From positions 1 to 14,459 of the forward strand of contig JAQGPD010000009.1 of NCBI GenBank assembly GCA_028293305.1: a stretch of 14,459 bases of DNA, written 5' to 3'. Source of the DNA: Verrucomicrobiales bacterium. GTDB lineage: Bacteria > Verrucomicrobiota > Verrucomicrobiia > Verrucomicrobiales > V1-33. Both the position numbers and the translations under genes were made by a program. The notes under the pieces are model-generated. The model worked only from the letters and a program-made list of their open reading frames with translations, had not been told where the DNA came from and made no database searches. Below, piece after piece: positions 7,827-13,493 of this stretch. Positions within the stretch are counted from its first letter, which is position 1. Each line of letters opens with the position of its first letter.

Positions 7827-8495
7827 ATGAAATTCCGTCCATCCCCCCGCACGTTGTTATCATCCCTGCTCTGCATGGGATTGCTGACTTCCGCCGCCCC
7901 CGCCGCCAATCCGCTGAAGGCCATCGGATCCAGCATCAAAAAAGTAGGCAGCGCCCTCACTCCCTGGAAAAAAAAGGAGGCTCCAGAGTCCCCGGCCCCG
8001 GTTGCGAAACCCGCCGCTCCGAAACCTGCCGCCAGCTCCAAGCCAGCCACCGCCAAGACGGCCAAGACCGCCAATAAAAAAACCGTCGCTTCCAAATCGA
8101 CGCCCAAAACCCGCAAATCCAGCAGCGCCGACGCCACGGAAACCCGCGCCACCCCGAAGCGTAAAGGCGCTTCCGGCACCACCTCCGAAGTCGCCGCCGG
8201 CAACTCCAAAACCGGCTCCAAAACCAAGCCCGGAGAAGATTCCGCCGGGGACGTCAAGGAAACCCCGGCCGACGCGTCCTCCCCGTCGGATGCCACCACC
8301 GCCGCCGCTGAAACCAAACCCGTGCAACCCCGCATTCCCTTGGCGGACCTCCCCTTCGGCACCCCCGTCATGGGAAAACGAGGCTACGTCCGCAGCCCCT
8401 ACGCCGAGGACCAAGGCATGGTGGACGTCACCGACATCCCCGCCGGAACCAAAGTGAAATGCCCCTTCAGCGGCAAAATCTTCCGCGTTCCCTGA
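7827..8495 (+). CDS. Exported Lys/Ala/Pro-rich protein with compact C-terminal domain
   Basis: A 222-residue protein of unknown function. Residues 1-27 are a signal peptide (basic start, LLSSLLCMGLLTSA core, cleavage near AAPAA); the Cys inside it does not sit in a good lipobox. Residues ~30-165 are low-complexity Lys/Ala/Pro/Ser/Thr sequence, resembling histone H1 tails in composition only. The last ~55 residues are ordered and look like a real domain, with key segments FGTPVMGKRGYVRSPYAED, VDVTDIPAGTKVKCPFSGK and a terminal IFRVP. I recall similar endings in other Verrucomicrobiota proteins but cannot name a family. An upstream in-frame ATG (7752) would put a Pro-rich, non-signal stretch in front, so 7827 is preferred. 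The leader is strikingly C-rich with no Shine-Dalgarno site. A cell-wall or envelope role is plausible (inference). Confidence 0.82.
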   Translation: MKFRPSPRTLLSSLLCMGLLTSAAPAANPLKAIGSSIKKVGSALTPWKKKEAPESPAPVAKPAAPKPAASSKPATAKTAKTANKKTVASKSTPKTRKSSSADATETRATPKRKGASGTTSEVAAGNSKTGSKTKPGEDSAGDVKETPADASSPSDATTAAAETKPVQPRIPLADLPFGTPVMGKRGYVRSPYAEDQGMVDVTDIPAGTKVKCPFSGKIFRVP

Positions 8496-8650
8496 ATGCG
8501 GTGACACCGGGGTTCCGACCCCGCTGTGATACCAGGAATCGTCCCTACCGGTGCATCGCTCTCCAAAGGGAGTAGGAGCTTGAAAATCATGGGTGGAACA
8601 CCCTCGGCCGGCCCGGACCACAGCACCGCCATAGCCGAATTCGCGTGGGA
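8496..8650 (+). other. Noncoding stretch with two stable hairpins
   Basis: No convincing gene. Thirteen bases after the preceding stop, CGGGGT (8508-8513) pairs with ACCCCG (8518-8523) around TCCG, flanked by CAC/GTG. A second hairpin has GCT-CTCC (8558-8564) with GGAG-tagg-AGC (8569-8579). Neither is followed by a T run, so they may be 3'-UTR stabilisers, a factor-dependent termination region or a dispersed intergenic element. Confidence 0.4.
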
Positions 8651-8715
8651 ATAACAATTTCACATTGACACTGTTCATTGATATGGTATTTATCAAAATA
8701 CTCATAATTTTGACC
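8651..8715 (+). promoter_or_regulatory. AT-rich promoter/operator region of the GYF_2 gene
   Basis: A sharp drop in GC against the flanks. It contains a perfect TTGACA (8665-8670) with weak -10 candidates about 16-17 nt on (TATTTA at 8687). A second candidate is TTGATA (8678-8683) with CATAAT (8703-8708), spacer 19; its start point would fall at about the ATG at 8716 (leaderless mRNA). Overlapping perfect inverted repeats: TTGATA/TATCAA (8678-8683/8691-8696), GTATTT/AAATAC (8686-8691/8696-8701), TCAAAAT/ATTTTGA (8693-8699/8707-8713). A direct repeat CATTGACA/CATTGATA lies at 8663 and 8676. The promoter is likely; which pair is used is not decidable here. Confidence 0.55.
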
Positions 8716-9741
8716 ATGGAAATGAATTGTTTTCTAAGCAGAAATGGACAGCAGGCAGGGCCTTTCACCGAGAATGATGTCACGCGTATGCGGCGGGAAG
8801 CTGCCATCGTGGGCAGTGACCTTTTCTGGCGCAATGGAATGGCCGAATGGAGAACAATCACTTCCGTTTTCGAGACAGACGCCCTCCCTCCGCCCCTTCC
8901 ATCCCCCGTAGTGAGCAGAATAGCGGACCCGTTCGATTCCCCTCCACGGGTGGAAGAAGATGTGCCCAATTCAACGATCAGGAAGACCGCCGCGCTCGTG
9001 GCGGACCCCATGGTCTCCGTGGTTGGCAAGCCTGCACCACCTTCCGATATCATTCTCAAAAGCCAGAACGCGCCCCGTATTTCCCTCTGGAACCCCAACA
9101 CATGCGCCAACTGGAGCTATCTGTTGACTCCTATTTTTGGAAGTCTCCTCCAACATTATAACTGGAAATCGCTCGGAAATGCCAAGGAGGCGAAGGTCTC
9201 CCTCATCTGGTGTCTCGTCCTGGTGGCCTTCACGGCTACGATGCTGGTGGCGGGTTATGACGCCCGTCTTCCCGGCTTGATTTTGCTGTTCGCATGGTAT
9301 TTCGCCCATGCCAGGAAACAGGTGGATTATGTGAAGCGGGTGCATGGCGAGGCCTATGTGCATAAAAAATTCACCCCGCCGGTTTTGCTGGCCGTTGCTT
9401 CCATGGCGGGCATCCTCCTGATCGCCGCCGGCGCGCTGTCCGGTTGGCAGGGATTTTCGGTTTTCAAAGCCTCGCTGCCCAAAGTTGACTCGCCGGAAGT
9501 GGTCGCCGCTGCGGAGAAAGCCCTGGCCGACAGCAAGTTCATGAAGTTTGCGGGATCCATCATTGGCAAGATAAAGATCACTAATCCCAAGGAATTGAAA
9601 TCCCACTCCGACGATGAAAAACGGATGGCCAGGGCTCAGATCACCACCAATCTGGGGAACGAGACCGTCTATTACAGCGTTGAATGGCAGGACGAGGCGG
9701 CAAAAACATTTTGGGTCGAATTTCACGACAAACCTGATTGA
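8716..9741 (+). CDS. GYF_2-domain inner-membrane protein
   Basis: A 341-residue protein. Residues ~4-50 match the bacterial GYF_2 pattern: a beta start, NGQQAGPF (10-17), then LFWRNGMAEW (36-45). GYF domains bind proline-rich peptides; GYF_2 partners in bacteria are mostly unknown. A ~70-residue linker follows, then WNPNTCANWSYLLTPIFGSLL leading into a membrane block with segments near 163-182, 186-199 and 221-244. The C-terminal ~95 residues are charged and soluble (KFMKFAGSIIGKIKITNP and a YYSVEWQDEAAKTFWVEF strand pair). The frame also has an in-frame TTG at 8665 and ATG at 8683, but those would add a hydrophobic stretch before the GYF domain and lie in the promoter; 8716 (or ATG 8722) is preferred. 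The gene is more AT-rich than its neighbours at its 5' end. Function unknown; a scaffold or sensor at the membrane is an inference. Confidence 0.85.
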   Translation: MEMNCFLSRNGQQAGPFTENDVTRMRREAAIVGSDLFWRNGMAEWRTITSVFETDALPPPLPSPVVSRIADPFDSPPRVEEDVPNSTIRKTAALVADPMVSVVGKPAPPSDIILKSQNAPRISLWNPNTCANWSYLLTPIFGSLLQHYNWKSLGNAKEAKVSLIWCLVLVAFTATMLVAGYDARLPGLILLFAWYFAHARKQVDYVKRVHGEAYVHKKFTPPVLLAVASMAGILLIAAGALSGWQGFSVFKASLPKVDSPEVVAAAEKALADSKFMKFAGSIIGKIKITNPKELKSHSDDEKRMARAQITTNLGNETVYYSVEWQDEAAKTFWVEFHDKPD

Positions 9742-9952
9742 TCGAAAAGCCATCTGGGCTTGCGCAACGGAACCCCCGCAGACAGCAAGCCGCAAAAAGC
9801 GCATGCCCGACACCGCTGCGGCCGGTGCGGACTAGCCGCTTACCACTTGGCCGATTTCATCGAGTTCCCGGATTCCAGATTCGGGTTTTCCCTCTTCAAG
9901 ATTTCCGAATTTCCAAATTTCCTATTTCCTCCACCCGGTGAATGGTCGGGGC
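9742..9952 (+). other. Gap between GYF_2 gene and tricorn-like gene
   Basis: No gene seen. Small structures: AAGCC/GGCTT (9747-9751/9757-9761), the palindrome TTGCGCAA (9760-9767) and CACCG/CGGTG (9811-9815/9823-9827). None has a T run, so no clear terminator separates the two genes. The last 55 bases are pyrimidine-rich and contain the ATTTCC repeat listed separately. Confidence 0.5.
9901..9929. repeat. Four ATTTCC repeats upstream of the tricorn-like gene
   Basis: ATTTCC occurs at 9901, 9909, 9917 and 9924, with start-to-start spacings of 8, 8 and 7. The array ends 23 nt before the ATG at 9953. It could be a multimeric protein-binding site or a chance low-complexity leader. Confidence 0.6.
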
Positions 9953-12900
9953 ATGAAGTTGCTTTCGCGTTCCGTGGTTTTGCTGGTCATTGGCATGGGT
10001 GTTTCCACGGCCATGGCCGCGCCCGGGTTCTATCGGTTTCCGGCGGTGCATGGCGATACGGTGGTTTTCACGGCGGAGGGGGATTTATGGAAAGTGCCGG
10101 TCGCGGGCGGCACGGCGGCGCGGTTGACGTCGCATCCGGGGACCGAGTCCTTCGCCGCCATCTCGCCGGATGGAAAAACGGTGGCCTTTTCCGCGGAATA
10201 CGAAGGCCCGGCGGAGGTGTATGTCATGCCCATGGAAGGCGGTCTGCCCAAGCGCCTGACCTGGAGCGGCGAGGGCGCTTTTCCAACCGGCTGGACGCCG
10301 CAAGGGCAGGTGATTTACACCACGAAAGCCTTCTCCACCCTGCCGAATGACCAGCTGGCGCTCGTGAATCCCACGGATGGCGCGGAGTCCATCCTGCCGC
10401 TCGCGCAGGCCAGCGAGGGCGTGATGGATGCGGCGGGGACGCAACTCTTTTTCACGCGGCTGCCATTCCAGGGCAGCAGCACGAAACGTTATCAGGGAGG
10501 CACGGCGCAGCATCTGTGGCGCTGGGATCAGGGCGCGGAGGAGGCGGTGCCGTTGACGCCGGATTTCGCCGGGACTTCCAAAAATCCCATGTGGTGGGAG
10601 GGAAGGGTGTATTTTCTAAGCGACCGCTCCGGCATAGCAAACCTCTGGTCCATGCTGCCTGACGGAAAAGATGTTCAGGCCCTGACAAAACATGCGGACT
10701 TCGATATCAAATGGGCCCGGCTGCAAAATGGACGCATAGTCTATCAACAGGGAGCGGACCTCCGGCTCTTCACCCTGGCAGGAGCGAAGGACGAGGCCAT
10801 ACCTATCGCGCTGGGTTCGGATTTTGATCAAACCCGGGAGCGCTGGGTGGAAAAACCGATGGATTTTTTGACCAGCGCGCGCCTGTCGCCGGAAGGCTCG
10901 AAAGTGGTGCTGACCGCCCGCGGCGAAATCTTCGTGGCCCCCGCGGAACCCGGCGGCCGCTTTGTAAATGTGCCGCGGAAGGAAGGCGTCAGGTATCGGG
11001 AAGCATCGTTCCTCGGAGATGAAAAAGCAATTCTGGCCCAGACGGACGAGACGGGTGAATTGGAGTTCGTGAAGTTGCCCGCCAATGGCGTCGGCACGCC
11101 GGAAATCCTCACGCGGGACGGCACCATTTTCCGCATGGATTCCGTGGCCTCGCCGGACGGAAGACGCGTGGCCTGGCAGGATAAAAACCAGCAATTGTGG
11201 ATCCGTGACCTGGGGGCCGGCCAGTCGCGTTTGATAGCCACCAGCCTGGAGTCGGATTTCGAGGATCTGGTCTGGTCGCCCGACGGCCAATGGCTTGCCT
11301 ACGTGGAAACCCAGGCCAACAGCTATCGCCAGATCAAACTTTGCAAAGCCGCGGACGGCAGCATCCTCACCGCCACCAGCGGCCGCGTTAACAGTTTTTC
11401 GCCGGCATGGTCGACGGATGGGAAATGGCTATATTTCTGCAGCGAGCGCGAGATGCGTTCCCTCGTTTCCAGTCCTTGGGGCGACCGCCAGCCGGAGCCG
11501 TTTTTCACGGAAACCACCAAGCTTTACGGGCTGGCTTTGCGGAAGGATCTGCGGTCGCCATTCATGCCGCCTGACGAATTGAATCCCGCTCCCTCCGCTG
11601 AAGAAAAGGCCAGGAAAAAAGAGGCCAGGGAAGCCGAAAAGACCACGCCGGATCCTGACAAGGAACGTGCTGCCGCCGGGGCGGAGGACAAGGGTGCCGA
11701 ATCCAAAAAGGACAGCCCCTCCGACGACGCCAAGGACAAGCCGGCGAAGCCCGCCGTGGTGGAAATCGAAGCCGACGGTTTGGCTTCCCGACTGTGGGAA
11801 TTGCCCGTCCCAGCAGGGAATTTCGGCCATCTGGAAGCGACTGCGAAACATCTTTTCTACTCCAGCCGCGCCACGGGATTTGAGGAAAAGCCGCGCCTCA
11901 TGAGGCTGGAAATCACCTCCAAGGATCCGAAGCCGAAACCCTTCGCCGATGAAGTCAAATCCTGGGAAATCTCGGCCAACCGCAAACAACTCCTGCTGCG
12001 CAAAGGCGAGGCCTTTTACGTGGTCCCCGTGGATGGCGAGGCTCCCGCGAAGCTGGAGAAACCAGTGCCGCTGGACCGGTGGTCATTCTCCATCAATCCG
12101 CGCGAGGAGTGGCGGCAGATTTATCACGAGGCATGGCGGATGCTGCGGGACTATTTTTATGATGCCAAGCTCCACGGCGTCGACTGGCTGGCGGTTAGGA
12201 AAAAGTATGAGCCCCTGGTCGACCGCGTGGCGGACCGCGAGGACCTGAGCGAGGTGCTGCACGAGATGTCAGGGGAGCTCAGCGCCCTGCACACCTACGT
12301 GCGCCATGGCGAAACGCGTGAGGCGCCTGACAAGATCGAGCCGTCGTCCCTGGGCGCGCGCCTGGTGCGGGACGCGGCGGCCGGCGGCTGGCGGGTGGAG
12401 CATGTTTTCGTGGCGGATCCCGACTATCCTGAGGCGCTCAGTCCGCTGGCGAAGCCCGGCGTCGCGGTGAAGGACGGGGATGTTATTGTGAGGATCAATG
12501 GCGTTCCCCTGGATGAGGGTGTGCAGCCCTCACAACTTCTCAGGCAACAGGCGGGACGCCAGGTTTTGTTGGAGTTGAAGGCCGCCGTGGCCGGAGCGCC
12601 GGGCCGTCAGGTGCTTGTGAAACCACTCAGCCCGGACGCGGCCAGGGACCTGCGTTATGCGGAGTGGGAATACACGCGGCGGCTGAAAACAGAGGAGCTG
12701 GGGCAGGGACAAATCGGTTATCTGCATCTCCGCGCCATGGGCAGCGAGGACATCGCGGATTGGGCGCGGGACTTTTATCCGGTGTTTCAGCGGCAGGGTC
12801 TGATCATTGATGTCCGGCACAACCGCGGCGGAAATATTGATTCCTGGATTCTGTCCAAACTGATGCGGAAGGCGTGGTTTTATTGGTCGCGCCGGACGGG

Positions 12901-13315
12901 AAATCCTTATTCAAACATGCAATATGCGTTCCGCGGTCATGTGGTGGTTTTATGCAATGAACGCACCGCCAGCGACGGCGAGGCATTCAGTGAGGGTTTC
13001 AAAAGACTGGGTCTTGGAAAAGTGATAGGAACACGCACCTGGGGCGGTGAAATCTGGCTCAGCGCGAAGCGTTGGCTGGTGGACAATGGCATGTGCAGCG
13101 CGGCGGAATCCGGCGTTTACGGTCCGGAGGGGAAATGGCTCATCGAGGGGCATGGCGTGGATCCTGACGTGGTCGTGGACAATCTGCCGAAGGCGACCTT
13201 CGCCGGCCACGACGCCCAGCTGGAGGCGGCGGTGAAGCATCTGCAGGAGTTGATTTTGAAGGATCCCCGTCCCGTGCCGCCGGTTCCCCCGAAGCCGGAC
13301 AAATCCTTCAAATAA
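9953..13315 (+). CDS. Exported tricorn-like S41 family protease
   Basis: A serine protease related to archaeal tricorn, which degrades short peptides; here a signal peptide (1-22, cleavage after STAMA) puts it in the periplasm or outside. Of 1120 residues, the N-terminal half has propeller repeats (ISPDGKTVAFSAEYEG, ASPDGRRVAW, WSPDGQWLAYVE, WSTDGKWLYF). A charged Lys/Glu/Asp/Ala linker (~547-602) interrupts the second propeller. Next come the helical core (REEWRQIYHEAWRML), a PDZ domain (~797-900) and the S41 catalytic domain with GLIIDVRHNRGGN. Active-site candidates are H780 (SALHTYV), nucleophile S1007 with D1008 (RTASDGE) and E1033 (TWGGE). The residue before the His, Ser in archaeal tricorn, is Leu779 here. 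ATG 9953 begins the signal peptide; a GTG at 9938 is less likely. No Shine-Dalgarno site. The enzyme appears intact. Confidence 0.95.
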   Translation: MKLLSRSVVLLVIGMGVSTAMAAPGFYRFPAVHGDTVVFTAEGDLWKVPVAGGTAARLTSHPGTESFAAISPDGKTVAFSAEYEGPAEVYVMPMEGGLPKRLTWSGEGAFPTGWTPQGQVIYTTKAFSTLPNDQLALVNPTDGAESILPLAQASEGVMDAAGTQLFFTRLPFQGSSTKRYQGGTAQHLWRWDQGAEEAVPLTPDFAGTSKNPMWWEGRVYFLSDRSGIANLWSMLPDGKDVQALTKHADFDIKWARLQNGRIVYQQGADLRLFTLAGAKDEAIPIALGSDFDQTRERWVEKPMDFLTSARLSPEGSKVVLTARGEIFVAPAEPGGRFVNVPRKEGVRYREASFLGDEKAILAQTDETGELEFVKLPANGVGTPEILTRDGTIFRMDSVASPDGRRVAWQDKNQQLWIRDLGAGQSRLIATSLESDFEDLVWSPDGQWLAYVETQANSYRQIKLCKAADGSILTATSGRVNSFSPAWSTDGKWLYFCSEREMRSLVSSPWGDRQPEPFFTETTKLYGLALRKDLRSPFMPPDELNPAPSAEEKARKKEAREAEKTTPDPDKERAAAGAEDKGAESKKDSPSDDAKDKPAKPAVVEIEADGLASRLWELPVPAGNFGHLEATAKHLFYSSRATGFEEKPRLMRLEITSKDPKPKPFADEVKSWEISANRKQLLLRKGEAFYVVPVDGEAPAKLEKPVPLDRWSFSINPREEWRQIYHEAWRMLRDYFYDAKLHGVDWLAVRKKYEPLVDRVADREDLSEVLHEMSGELSALHTYVRHGETREAPDKIEPSSLGARLVRDAAAGGWRVEHVFVADPDYPEALSPLAKPGVAVKDGDVIVRINGVPLDEGVQPSQLLRQQAGRQVLLELKAAVAGAPGRQVLVKPLSPDAARDLRYAEWEYTRRLKTEELGQGQIGYLHLRAMGSEDIADWARDFYPVFQRQGLIIDVRHNRGGNIDSWILSKLMRKAWFYWSRRTGNPYSNMQYAFRGHVVVLCNERTASDGEAFSEGFKRLGLGKVIGTRTWGGEIWLSAKRWLVDNGMCSAAESGVYGPEGKWLIEGHGVDPDVVVDNLPKATFAGHDAQLEAAVKHLQELILKDPRPVPPVPPKPDKSFK

Positions 13316-13493
13316 AAAACCACGCTCTTTTTCCCGATCCGAAGGTCGGCGCTGTCGTTCTGGGCGCCCCGTCCCGCTGTCGCTGCTGGAATCCAGGGCA
13401 ACCTGGCAGCCGTATGAAAGCTTGCTCACGCTCCATTTTGCAGGTGAAAGCCGGTGGTGGGGGAGGGCGTAGTGGTTTAGACTAATTTCTCCC
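13316..13493 (+). other. Structured gap before the PQQ-like gene
   Basis: No gene seen. Features in order: a bulged hairpin CCGA-t-CC/GG-TCGG (13334-13349); direct repeats of CGCTGTCG at 13350 and 13375; a hairpin CCAGG/CCTGG (13393-13397/13402-13406) closed by a GCAA tetraloop and flanked by GCTG/CAGC; and a G-rich run (13453-13467, GG-T-GG-T-GGGGG-A-GGG) about 30 nt before the ATG. No intrinsic terminator with a T run is visible after the tricorn-like gene, and no good -35/-10 pair. I do not recognise a known riboswitch. Confidence 0.4.

Noticed and set aside
8399..8632. Minus-strand 77-codon open frame over the hairpin-rich gap
   Set aside because: It partly overlaps the conserved end of the Lys/Ala-rich gene and shows no domain or signal peptide; the gap is better explained by RNA-like structure.
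8643..8664. Resemblance to the E. coli lac operator/leader (ATAACAATTTCACA, 14 identical bases)
   Set aside because: The left half of the operator does not match well and there are no lac-type genes nearby. Probably chance in an AT-rich stretch; vector contamination is unlikely because flanking genes continue normally.
7379..9110. Long minus-strand open frames opposite the Lys/Ala-rich protein and GYF_2 genes
   Set aside because: They are Gly/Ala/Arg/Ser-rich shadows produced by GC-rich codons on the coding strand, with no domain-like sequence.
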